Assembly: GCA_023416135.1 (NCBI GenBank)
Contig: JAEZIF010000514.1
Span: 1-37,485 of the forward strand
DNA from: Pseudomonadota bacterium
Lineage (GTDB): Bacteria > Pseudomonadota > Alphaproteobacteria > Reyranellales > Reyranellaceae
Direction: 5' to 3'
Length of the DNA: 37,485 nucleotides
Every line of letters starts with the position of its first letter. Positions within the stretch are counted from its first letter, which is position 1. Under the pieces are notes generated by a model, which ran no database searches, was not told where the DNA came from, and saw only the letters and a list, made by a program, of their open reading frames with translations. The position numbers and the translations under genes were made by a program. Shown here piece by piece: positions 1 to 7,345 of this stretch.

Positions 1-164
1 AGATCGTCGTCAGCAATGCGGCGGGCGGCGTGATGGGCACGTTCAACATCCGCAGCTTGCCCGGCGGCGGCACCGAGGTCGCCTATCGCAGCGTCTATGG
101 CGGGCCGACCACCGACGCCGGCGGCGATGCCAAGGACATCGCCGATCGCTGCGCACGGCCCTGA
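1..164 (+). CDS. C-terminal end of an unidentified protein (5' truncated by window edge)
   Basis: An open frame enters from the window edge (first full codon at base 3) and ends at the TGA at 162-164, giving 53 visible residues. The stretch begins IVVSNAAGGVMGTF and is Gly-rich, with no motif I recognise. It lies 89 bases upstream of the cyclase gene on the same strand. That it is coding is an inference from the clean frame and ordinary composition. The family cannot be named from this fragment. Confidence 0.5.
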   Translation, partial: IVVSNAAGGVMGTFNIRSLPGGGTEVAYRSVYGGPTTDAGGDAKDIADRCARP

Positions 165-198
165 CCGCGGGCCTCGTCGAAATAAGAGATTGCGGCGG

Positions 199-227
199 TT
201 GCCGGCATCGGCACTCCCTCCTACCAT
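199..227 (+). promoter_or_regulatory. Candidate sigma-70-type promoter for the cyclase gene
   Basis: TTGCCG at 199-204 and TACCAT at 222-227 are separated by 17 bases. They lie 27 bases upstream of the TTG start codon at 254. The -35 is good and the -10 is moderate. This is a prediction from spacing and sequence only. Confidence 0.3.
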
Positions 228-253
228 TCTCCTCGTGGGACCGGGGGTTTCGA

Positions 254-2062
254 TTGACGCGGCAAGTACGGAGGCTGGCGGCAGTCCTGTTTGCAGACGC
301 GGTGGGATCGTCTCGGCTGATGGGTCGCGACGAGAGCGGCACTGTCGCGCGTCTTCTCCATCATATGAACGGACGGCTGGGACCGCTCATCGAGCGTCGC
401 GGCGGGCGGGTGATCAGGCTGAAGGGCGACGGCGGCCTGATCGAGTTCGCCAGCGCCGTTGACGCGCTCGCCGCCGCCATCGATTTCCAGCAGGCGATGG
501 TCGAGGCCAATCTCGGCCAGTCCGCGGACAATGCCATCCTGTTCAGGGTCGGCATCCACCTCGGCGACGTCATCGTCGACGGCGTCGACATCTATGGCGA
601 CGATGTGAACGTGGCCGCACGCCTCGAGACCGAGGCGCCGCCGGGCGGGATCGTCGTTTCGCGCGCCGTGCGGGACGCGGTCGACGGGCGGCTCAAGGCG
701 ACGCTTCACGCCCTGGGCGAACTCGCGCTCAGGAACATCGAGCGACCCATCCAGGCTTTCCGCGTCGAATGGAAAGCCGAGGATTGGCCCGTGCTCCCGA
801 CCCCACCGCCGCAGCCGGTCGCCGCGGCACCTCGGCCCGGCATGGCGGCACAGTCGGAACCGCCGCGGCTTTCCATCGTGGTCCTGCCGTTCGCGAACAT
901 CGGCGGCGATCCCGACCACGAATATTTCGTTGACGGCGTGACCGAAAGCCTGACCACCGACCTTTCGCGCATGAGCGGCATGCTGGTGATCTCGCGCAAC
1001 ACGGCGTTCACCTACAAAGGCAAGCCCGTCGATGTGATGCAGATCGGGCGCGAGTTGAACACGCGGTTTGCGCTCGAGGGTTCCGTGCAGCGCAGCGCCG
1101 ACCGCATGCGCGTCAACGTGCAGCTGATCGACACCAGGGCCGGCAACCATCTGTGGGCGGAGCGTTTCGACAAGCCTGTGGGCGATCTCTTCGACATGCA
1201 GGACGAGATCGTCGCCCGGCTCGCCCGACAGCTGGGCACGCAGCTGATCAGCGCCGAGGCGCGGCGTGCGGAGCGGGCGCCGATCCCCGATTCCCTGGAC
1301 CTCTACTTTCAGGGCATGGCCGTGCTGAACATGGGGAACACCCCCGACTATCTCCTGCAGGCGCGCGGCTATTTCGAGCGTGCCCTGGAGCTCGATCCGG
1401 GCAATATCGAGGCCGTGGTGTGGGGCGCCTATGTCGATGCGCTCAGGGCGTCCCTCTATGCGGCCGACGATCGGAGCGTGCGACTGGCGGCTGCCGAGAC
1501 GGCTCTCACGGCCACCCTGTCGCTCGCCCCCGAACATGCCGGGGCGCAAATGCTCCTGGGGCTGGTGCAGATCCAGACCAACCGCGCGGTCCAGGGCATG
1601 GCCTCCTGCGAGCAGGCGCTGGCGCTCGACCGCAACCTGGCGCCCGCCCATGCGATGATCGGGCTGGCGAAGTATCGGCTTGGCCGCAGCGAGGAAACCG
1701 AGGCGCACATCCAGGAGGCGCTGCGTCTCAGCCCGCGCGATTCGTTCGTTGCGGCGTGGCTGTCCATCGCCGGCGATGCCAAGCTCTTCCTCGGCAGCGA
1801 CGAGGAGGCGGTCGCCCGGCTTCGCGGCGCCCTGGCGCTCAACCGCAACAATCCGTACACCAACTTCCTGCTCGCCGCGGCGTTGGCGCATCTCGGCCGG
1901 CTCGACGAGGCCGCGGCCGCGGTCCGCGCGGGCCTCGCCCTCAATCCCGGTTTCACCATGCGCCGCTACCGGGCCGGTGCCGCAAGCGACAATCCCACCT
2001 TCCTGGCGCAGCGCGAGCGCGTCGTCGACGGCATGCGCAAGGCCGGCGTGCCGGAAGGATGA
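254..2062 (+). CDS. Class III adenylate/guanylate cyclase with TolB-like domain and TPR repeats
   Basis: A 602-residue protein starting at TTG. Residues about 5-160 are a class III nucleotide cyclase domain. The two metal-binding aspartates appear to be D15 (in AVLFADAVGSS) and D59 (in KGDGG), and the transition-state Asn/Arg pair is N119/R123 (DDVNVAARLE). Residues about 207-340 form the TolB-N-like module common in these proteins (VVLPFANIGGD through WAERFDKPVGDLFDMQDEI). The rest is helical TPR-like repeats (YFERALELDPGNIEA, ALALDRNLAPAHAMIGLAKY, LRGALALNRNNPYTNF). Where family members usually have KTTGD, with a base-selecting lysine, this protein has RLKGD, so the lysine is Arg by simple alignment and nucleotide specificity is open. 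The predicted role is making a cyclic nucleotide and binding partner proteins. There is no signal peptide or membrane span, so it is probably cytosolic. It is convergent with the next gene, with 6 bases between stop codons. Confidence 0.9.
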   Translation: MTRQVRRLAAVLFADAVGSSRLMGRDESGTVARLLHHMNGRLGPLIERRGGRVIRLKGDGGLIEFASAVDALAAAIDFQQAMVEANLGQSADNAILFRVGIHLGDVIVDGVDIYGDDVNVAARLETEAPPGGIVVSRAVRDAVDGRLKATLHALGELALRNIERPIQAFRVEWKAEDWPVLPTPPPQPVAAAPRPGMAAQSEPPRLSIVVLPFANIGGDPDHEYFVDGVTESLTTDLSRMSGMLVISRNTAFTYKGKPVDVMQIGRELNTRFALEGSVQRSADRMRVNVQLIDTRAGNHLWAERFDKPVGDLFDMQDEIVARLARQLGTQLISAEARRAERAPIPDSLDLYFQGMAVLNMGNTPDYLLQARGYFERALELDPGNIEAVVWGAYVDALRASLYAADDRSVRLAAAETALTATLSLAPEHAGAQMLLGLVQIQTNRAVQGMASCEQALALDRNLAPAHAMIGLAKYRLGRSEETEAHIQEALRLSPRDSFVAAWLSIAGDAKLFLGSDEEAVARLRGALALNRNNPYTNFLLAAALAHLGRLDEAAAAVRAGLALNPGFTMRRYRAGAASDNPTFLAQRERVVDGMRKAGVPEG

Positions 2063-2068
2063 GGCGCT

Positions 2069-5026
2069 TCACATCGACTTCAGGAACTCGATCAGGGCGT
2101 TGCGCTCGTCGGGGCTGAGCTTGCGGCCGACGCGGCCCTTCACCACCACGTTCCTGTCGTAGGGATCGTCGAACTCGTGGCCGGTGTTGTGGTTGCCGGG
2201 CAGCGTGGTGTCGAACTCGAATCCGCCCGGCAGCTTGTCGAACCGATAGCCCAGCCTGTCCGGATCGTATTCGCGATGGCCGAGCCAGAATTTCTTCGGC
2301 CGGTCGCGCGCCGGTCCCAGCAGCGCCTCGATGGTGGGCACCGAACCGTTGTGCAGGTAGGGCGGCGTCGCCCACGCGCCGTCCAGCGGACGGGCCTTGT
2401 AGACCATGTCGGCCTTGACCTTGGCCTCGCGGAAACCGTCCATTTCCTTGCGCCTGTCCGGAGAAATGGACTGCTTGTCGTACCAGACGGTTACCGTTTT
2501 CTCGACCACCTCCCCGAGCGCGGAGACGAACTTGTCGCTCTCGAGCACCATGTTCGGCGGGAGCTTGACCGTGCGGTTGGCCAGGCCGTCGAGATACGTC
2601 CGGTCGGTGCCGACCTCTTCGACGGGGATCTCGTTCAGTTTCAGATAGCGTCGCCCGCCCTCTTTGCCCTTCATCCAGTACTCGTCGTCCCAGAACGCCT
2701 TGCTGCTCTTGGCCGGCAGGTGACAGTGCTGACAGATCTCGACGTAGAGCTTGGCGCCGCGCTCGGCGAGCTCGGTCTTGATCGGGCCGAGGGTTTCCGC
2801 CGGCCACTTGGGCGCATGCAGGCCGGTGAAACCATCGCGCTCGGTCGGCTGCTTGCCGGCGATCATCTCCTCCATCTTGAACAGGGTGTCGATCTGCACG
2901 GTCGATGTGTACAGGGGCGCCGTCAGGCCGGAGGTGGCCGAGGGCGCGCCGGCCAAGGCAATGGAGGCGCCGGTGCCCAGCGCCTCGCCGGCATTGCGCA
3001 CCATCGGCTGGCCGATCGACGCGCTGTACTGCGCCCAGGGGAACCACGGCGTATCCCAGATGCGGGGATAGTGCACCGGCGCCGAGCTGCCCACGTAGTT
3101 CTCGGGTCGGTCGAGGTCGATCGAGAAGACTTGGTTGCCGATCCGGTTCAGGGCGTCGAGCCGCCCGAAGCCCTCTTCCACGCCCTGCGCCTTCACCTTC
3201 TTGTCGAGGGCGCCGAGAGCGCGGACTCGCCCGTACACGGCATCGAGCTGGGCCCGCAGCGCCGCGCGCGTGTCGTCGTTCGCATCGGTCCCGAGCAGCC
3301 GCAGCGCAAAGCGGTTGAAGCGCAACGGATCCCAATGCGTGAGGAACAGCGACACGCCGATCGCCTGGTTCAGCTTGACGATGTCGGTCATCGCCGATCC
3401 ACCGTCGATCAGGAGCTCGGTGCCCTTGAAGGTCAGCCGGCCCGTGTGGCAGGCGGCACAGCTCAGCCCGATGGCACTCATGGTCTCGCCCGTCGCCGGA
3501 TGGCGCCACGGCCTGCCGTCCGGCAGGAGCATCGGATCGGATTCGCGGTCGGTGCAGGTGAAGCCCACCGGCAGGCGATGCCGCCAGGCCTGCGAGGTCG
3601 GGCCGCTCGCGTAGTCCGGTCCCGTCTTGGGCTCCTTGCAGTGCCGCCAGTCGTAGGCACCTTCCTCCGTGCTCGAGGGGATGAAGCCGAACCGGTCGAG
3701 ATAGGCCTGGTCGGCGAGCGGCCCGGAGTCGCCGAGCGACAGGTACGGCTTCTCCAGGGCGATGAGCCAGTCGAAGGGCACGTTGATCATCGGCGGGAAC
3801 TGCCCGCCCTGGTTGGCGTGGCGGTACCATTCACGCGCCGGCGGCTTCCAGTTCTGGTCGAGCCAGACGCTCTTCTCGACCGGTGGAAAGTCGGGCACGG
3901 CGACGTGCAGCATCGACCAGATCTTCGGGATGCCGATCACGAGGCCCGTCACGACGGCGGCCGCTGCGGCGAGCTTCGTCCAGCGCCACAAAGGGCGGCC
4001 CGGGTCCGGGGGCGGAACGGCGCTGGCCGGTTCCTTTCGTCGGGCCAGATTGACGAAGTGGCGCAGCCGCGAGGTCGCGGCATAGACCGTGCGCCGGATC
4101 TCGTTGATCTGTCCGACCGGCCGATGCTCCGGCAGGGCATGCCACGGCGTGTAGGAAAGGTTCTCGCCGAAGCGCTTCTGGTCGGGCCGGTCGAAGTCCT
4201 GCGCCGGAATGGTGATGGTGGCAACGCGCTGGACCGGGGTGTCCCACTGGACGGTGGGATTGTCGATCACCTCCGGCGTGGCATCGGTCCTGAGCTGCAC
4301 GAAGAAGTCGAACGACGCCGACCGAGCCGCGGTCGTGAGGTGGTCGACCATCGCGCGGCGCAGGTAGTCCTTGTCGCGGTACTGCGGCGGGATGGGAGCC
4401 GTCATGTTTTGCGGATCGGGCACGACGCTGTGACGGCAGATCGTCGTGTCGCCGCGGCCGAAGGCATACGGCACCTGGCTCCAGAACGGCCGCGCCAGCG
4501 GGCTGTCGGCGGTGCGGTTGTGGTAGTTCTCGACGACGTAAATGTCTTCCGGGTGGGCCTTTTCGAGCGCCGCCAGCCACTTCTTCGGCTTGCCTCCCAG
4601 GTTGCGAACCAGCTCCTTGAACAATCGGACATACCAGTCCGTATCGCGCACGAAGAAGACCGGACCATCGATCAAGATGAAGTCGTGAGTCACGGCGGTC
4701 GCCTCGGCCTCGAGGATCTTCTCGCCCGGCACGCCGATCAGCTTGATGGCCATGCCTTGCGGGCCCGCTTCACGGTCTTCGGTCTGCGGACCGTTGGAAA
4801 AGCGGATGACCGCGTCATAGCGCCCGGGCTTGGCGAACAAGCCGACCTTGTAGCGCGTGGGAATGTTGTCGAGCACCTCGAACGACGCCCGGACGACGCC
4901 ATGGGCCTTGGGATGCTGCCCGCGCTTGGCGATGCCAGTCTTCACCATCGCGACGAACTGCAGCAGCCTGATCTGCCTGATCTTGGCCAGCCGGTCTTTC
5001 GCGGCCGCTTCCGTTTCAGTGGACAT
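2069..5026 (-). CDS. Fusion protein: catalase-like haem domain, membrane span, RoxA-like di-haem cytochrome c
   Basis: 985 residues from the ATG at 5026, which has a strong GGGGGAG Shine-Dalgarno; the frame is open further upstream but lacks such a site. Residues 1-330 form a small catalase-family domain of the SrpA type: distal His candidate H42 (AHGVVRASFE), RFSNG at 75-79, PVFFVRD around 122-128, and a proximal RxxxY (R311, Y315) after the family signature SYTPWHALPEHRPVGQ. Where relatives usually have Asn-His-Pro before VFF, this protein has IDGP. One hydrophobic span lies at about 351-372, preceded by basic residues, so the haem domain should be cytosolic and the rest periplasmic. Residues 375-985 carry two c-type haem sites, CAACH (523-527) and CQHCH (765-769). 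Their 242-residue spacing and the roughly 610-residue length resemble RoxA-type or large di-haem peroxidase-like proteins more than MauG or ordinary CcpA. It probably follows the SMP-30 gene in one operon (28-base gap). Substrate and reaction are unknown. Confidence 0.85.
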   Translation of the reverse strand: MSTETEAAAKDRLAKIRQIRLLQFVAMVKTGIAKRGQHPKAHGVVRASFEVLDNIPTRYKVGLFAKPGRYDAVIRFSNGPQTEDREAGPQGMAIKLIGVPGEKILEAEATAVTHDFILIDGPVFFVRDTDWYVRLFKELVRNLGGKPKKWLAALEKAHPEDIYVVENYHNRTADSPLARPFWSQVPYAFGRGDTTICRHSVVPDPQNMTAPIPPQYRDKDYLRRAMVDHLTTAARSASFDFFVQLRTDATPEVIDNPTVQWDTPVQRVATITIPAQDFDRPDQKRFGENLSYTPWHALPEHRPVGQINEIRRTVYAATSRLRHFVNLARRKEPASAVPPPDPGRPLWRWTKLAAAAAVVTGLVIGIPKIWSMLHVAVPDFPPVEKSVWLDQNWKPPAREWYRHANQGGQFPPMINVPFDWLIALEKPYLSLGDSGPLADQAYLDRFGFIPSSTEEGAYDWRHCKEPKTGPDYASGPTSQAWRHRLPVGFTCTDRESDPMLLPDGRPWRHPATGETMSAIGLSCAACHTGRLTFKGTELLIDGGSAMTDIVKLNQAIGVSLFLTHWDPLRFNRFALRLLGTDANDDTRAALRAQLDAVYGRVRALGALDKKVKAQGVEEGFGRLDALNRIGNQVFSIDLDRPENYVGSSAPVHYPRIWDTPWFPWAQYSASIGQPMVRNAGEALGTGASIALAGAPSATSGLTAPLYTSTVQIDTLFKMEEMIAGKQPTERDGFTGLHAPKWPAETLGPIKTELAERGAKLYVEICQHCHLPAKSSKAFWDDEYWMKGKEGGRRYLKLNEIPVEEVGTDRTYLDGLANRTVKLPPNMVLESDKFVSALGEVVEKTVTVWYDKQSISPDRRKEMDGFREAKVKADMVYKARPLDGAWATPPYLHNGSVPTIEALLGPARDRPKKFWLGHREYDPDRLGYRFDKLPGGFEFDTTLPGNHNTGHEFDDPYDRNVVVKGRVGRKLSPDERNALIEFLKSM

Positions 5027-5054
5027 CTCTTCTCCCCCGCTCGACGCTTCCTGT

Positions 5055-6110
5055 TCAGGGCAAGACGGCCGGGTACGCTGGACGAAGCCCTGGGATCGAC
5101 GTTCGCACCTTCGCGAGAATGTCCGATCCGCCGCCGGTGATGTAGGTCGTCCGGCGGTCCGCCCCGCCCCAGCACAGGTTCGACGGCATCGGCATGAACC
5201 GACCCGGAATGGCGAGCTCGAAGACCTCCAGAATCTCGCCCTCGGGCGACACCACGGTGATCCCGCCATTGCAGAGCGGCGTCTTCTTCGGAAGGATCGT
5301 CACCGCATGGACGTTGCCCTGCTCGTCGACCTTGATGGAATCGAGATCCCCCGGCATGGCGGCGTTCAGCACATAGGCGCCGTCGACGGTGGCGGGATTG
5401 GGTCGGATGATGCCCGGCCCGTCGAGCTCCCAGTACAGCAGCTGCCGCCGGAAGGTCAGCGACACGTAGAGGCGGTCGCCGGCCGGCGAGAGCGCGATGC
5501 CGTTCGGGCCGTCGAGCGGAAAGATCTTCTCGCGGATGTACGATCCGTCGGTGCGCGCGTAGTAGACGCCGGTGGTGTCCTTGTCCCGTGCCCTGGACTT
5601 GCCGAAGTCGGCGATCCAGAACCCGCCTGCGGCGTCGAACACCAGGTCGTCCGGGCCGCGCAGCAAAGATCTCGACGGGAACTCCTTCGGCGTGCGCGGG
5701 CCGAGGCCCAACATGTCGGTGCCGACCGCGCATTCCGTGTAGAGCGTCTCGAGCGTGCCGGCGGCGAGGTCGAGCGCCTGCACCGATCCGCCACGGTAGT
5801 CCGCGGCCTGGTGTTCGCCCAACGAGATCACCTGACCGTTCGGCAGCGGAAATTCCTTCCAGTCGAAACCGCCGTTGTTGGCGATGTAGACCCTGCCATC
5901 GGGGCCGAAGGCGGCGCCGTTCGGACCGCCGGGGATTTTCGCCACCTGCCCCTGCGAGCCGTCCGGCAGCACCTTGGTGAGGCATTGCTTCTTGATGTCG
6001 ACCAGCAGGACCGTCCCGTCGGGCGTGGCGATCGGCCCTTCGGAAAAGCCGAGGCCATGGCAGACCACCTCCAGCGTGGAAGCTTCGAAAATCGGTGACT
6101 GGCTGCTCAT
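5055..6110 (-). CDS. SMP-30/gluconolactonase/LRE family protein
   Basis: 351 residues from the ATG at 6110 (weak GGAACGAG upstream). It shows the six-bladed propeller pattern of SMP-30-type lactonases: LGFSEGPIATPDG near the N-terminus, with E24 as the expected metal ligand; GGPNGAAFGPDG with N64; RGPDDLVFDAAGGFWIAD; and DGPNGIALSPAGDRLYVS. Family members hydrolyse sugar lactones or related esters with one divalent metal; the actual substrate cannot be read from sequence. There is no signal peptide. It is the first gene of a leftward pair with the catalase/di-haem fusion, so its product may act on the same compound or its oxidation product. That link is inference from gene order. Confidence 0.88.
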   Translation of the reverse strand: MSSQSPIFEASTLEVVCHGLGFSEGPIATPDGTVLLVDIKKQCLTKVLPDGSQGQVAKIPGGPNGAAFGPDGRVYIANNGGFDWKEFPLPNGQVISLGEHQAADYRGGSVQALDLAAGTLETLYTECAVGTDMLGLGPRTPKEFPSRSLLRGPDDLVFDAAGGFWIADFGKSRARDKDTTGVYYARTDGSYIREKIFPLDGPNGIALSPAGDRLYVSLTFRRQLLYWELDGPGIIRPNPATVDGAYVLNAAMPGDLDSIKVDEQGNVHAVTILPKKTPLCNGGITVVSPEGEILEVFELAIPGRFMPMPSNLCWGGADRRTTYITGGGSDILAKVRTSIPGLRPAYPAVLP

Positions 6111-6167
6111 GCTCGTTCCGTTCGCGGCCCCGGCCACTTCACCATACCACCTTTGCGGGAGTCTCCT

Positions 6168-6190
6168 CCAGCTTCCCCCCTCCAAGCTGG
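6168..6190. promoter_or_regulatory. Inverted repeat in the divergent intergenic region (possible operator)
   Basis: CCAGCTT (6168-6174) and AAGCTGG (6184-6190) are perfect 7-base arms around a 9-base pyrimidine spacer. The repeat sits between the divergent lactonase and kinase-like genes, just upstream of the rightward promoter candidate. It could bind a regulator or simply fold as a hairpin; no regulator gene is adjacent. Confidence 0.3.
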
Positions 6191-6197
6191 TGCCAGG

Positions 6198-6226
6198 TTG
6201 TCTGCCTCAGCCGTTGCGACAATAAT
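6198..6226 (+). promoter_or_regulatory. Candidate sigma-70-type promoter for the kinase-like gene
   Basis: TTGTCT (6198-6203), a 17-base spacer, then AATAAT (6221-6226). The start codon lies 22 bases downstream at 6248, leaving room for a short leader that contains the Shine-Dalgarno sequence. Confidence 0.45.
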
Positions 6227-6247
6227 GCGGAAAGACAGGGGGCACCC

Positions 6248-7345
6248 ATGGGCGACTGGCCTGTAAACGCGGCCGCGATCGATGCCGAATGGCTCGACGG
6301 CGTGTTGCGCCGCAACGGCGTGGTGTCGGGAGCCAAGGTCAGCCGTGTCACCGCCGCCAATCTCGGCGTGGGCGTCGGCATCATGGGCGAGGTGTCGCGT
6401 CTCTCGATCGGCTACGACAAGCCCGACACCGCCTTGCCCTCGAGCATCATCGCCAAGTTCCCGACGGCCGATCCGGTCAATCTCGGCGTCGCCCGCATGC
6501 TCTTCTTCTATCCGCGCGAGGTGGCCTTCTATAAGCAGCTCGCGCGGTATTCGCCGATCCGCACCCCGCGCCTGCTCCACGCCGAGCTCGACATGAGCGA
6601 CCACAGCTTCGTGCTTCTGCTGGAGGACATGGGCAGCGCGACCCTGGGCGACCAGATCGCCGGCCTGACGCCGGCCCAGGCCGAGGCGGCAATGACCGCC
6701 ATCGGGCGCCTGCACGGCGCCTGGTGGGGCAAGGTCGACTCCGGCGCCATGGATGCCCTGTTCGATTTCGCCAACCCCCAGTATGGAGCGGCCATCCAGG
6801 CCGGCTACCAGGGATTCCTGGCGCCGGCCCTCAGCGGTTTTGCCGACTGCTACGGCGATTACACCAAGAGGACGGCGGAACGCCTGGCGCCCGTTGCCGC
6901 CCGCGTCGTCAAGCAGCTGGCGTCGGGCGCACGCACCTTCGTGCATGGCGACTATCGCGCCGACAACCTGCTGTTCGCACCGGGCCTGGGTGACGACGGC
7001 ATCGCCGCCGTCGACTGGCAGATCTCCGGGCGCGGCGGGCCGCTCTATGACGTGGCCTACCTGATCTGCAACAGCATCCCGACCTCGTACCGCCAGCAGG
7101 CCGAAAAGACCCTGCTGCGCCGCTACCACGACACCCTGCTGCAAACGGGCGTGCAGAGCTTCAGCTTCGACGACTGCTGGGAGGCCTACCGCTTCGCGGT
7201 CCTTTGTGGCCTGTTCGTCGCCATCTTCACCACCGGCGGCATGGACCTCGGCAATCAGCGCGGCGTGGAGATGGTGCGCGCCGTGGCCCACCGAGTCGAT
7301 GCCGCGGTGAGCGAGCTGCAGGTCGGCGATCTGCTTCCCGCCTGA
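6248..7345 (+). CDS. Aminoglycoside-phosphotransferase/ecdysteroid-kinase-like phosphotransferase
   Basis: 365 residues from the ATG at 6248, chosen because CAGGGGG precedes it at proper spacing; the frame is open further upstream. It has the kinase-like fold of APH/CHK enzymes. K70 (SSIIAKFPTA) is the likely ATP-binding lysine, with E91 shortly after (FYPREVAFYKQL). The Brenner catalytic motif HGDYRADN spans residues 233-240 (D235 catalytic base, N240 metal ligand), followed by D256 in AAVDWQISGRGGPLYDVAY. Such proteins phosphorylate hydroxyl groups of small molecules such as steroids, choline or aminoglycosides; the substrate here is unknown. It has no signal peptide. Its TGA stop directly abuts the stop of the convergent monooxygenase gene, both lying in the palindrome TGATCA. 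Confidence 0.85.
   Translation: MGDWPVNAAAIDAEWLDGVLRRNGVVSGAKVSRVTAANLGVGVGIMGEVSRLSIGYDKPDTALPSSIIAKFPTADPVNLGVARMLFFYPREVAFYKQLARYSPIRTPRLLHAELDMSDHSFVLLLEDMGSATLGDQIAGLTPAQAEAAMTAIGRLHGAWWGKVDSGAMDALFDFANPQYGAAIQAGYQGFLAPALSGFADCYGDYTKRTAERLAPVAARVVKQLASGARTFVHGDYRADNLLFAPGLGDDGIAAVDWQISGRGGPLYDVAYLICNSIPTSYRQQAEKTLLRRYHDTLLQTGVQSFSFDDCWEAYRFAVLCGLFVAIFTTGGMDLGNQRGVEMVRAVAHRVDAAVSELQVGDLLPA

Noticed and set aside
221..1891. Long minus-strand frame opposite the cyclase gene
   Set aside because: Shadow frame; the plus strand has complete cyclase, TolB-like and TPR signatures.
2177..5140. A 987-codon open frame on the plus strand opposite the haem-fusion gene
   Set aside because: It is the antisense shadow of a GC-rich gene: Arg/His/Glu-rich, no domain, and the opposite strand has haem motifs, a membrane span and a Shine-Dalgarno.
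6107..7291. Minus-strand frame of 394 codons opposite the phosphotransferase
   Set aside because: Shadow of the gene with the intact HGDYRADN motif; composition is non-protein-like.
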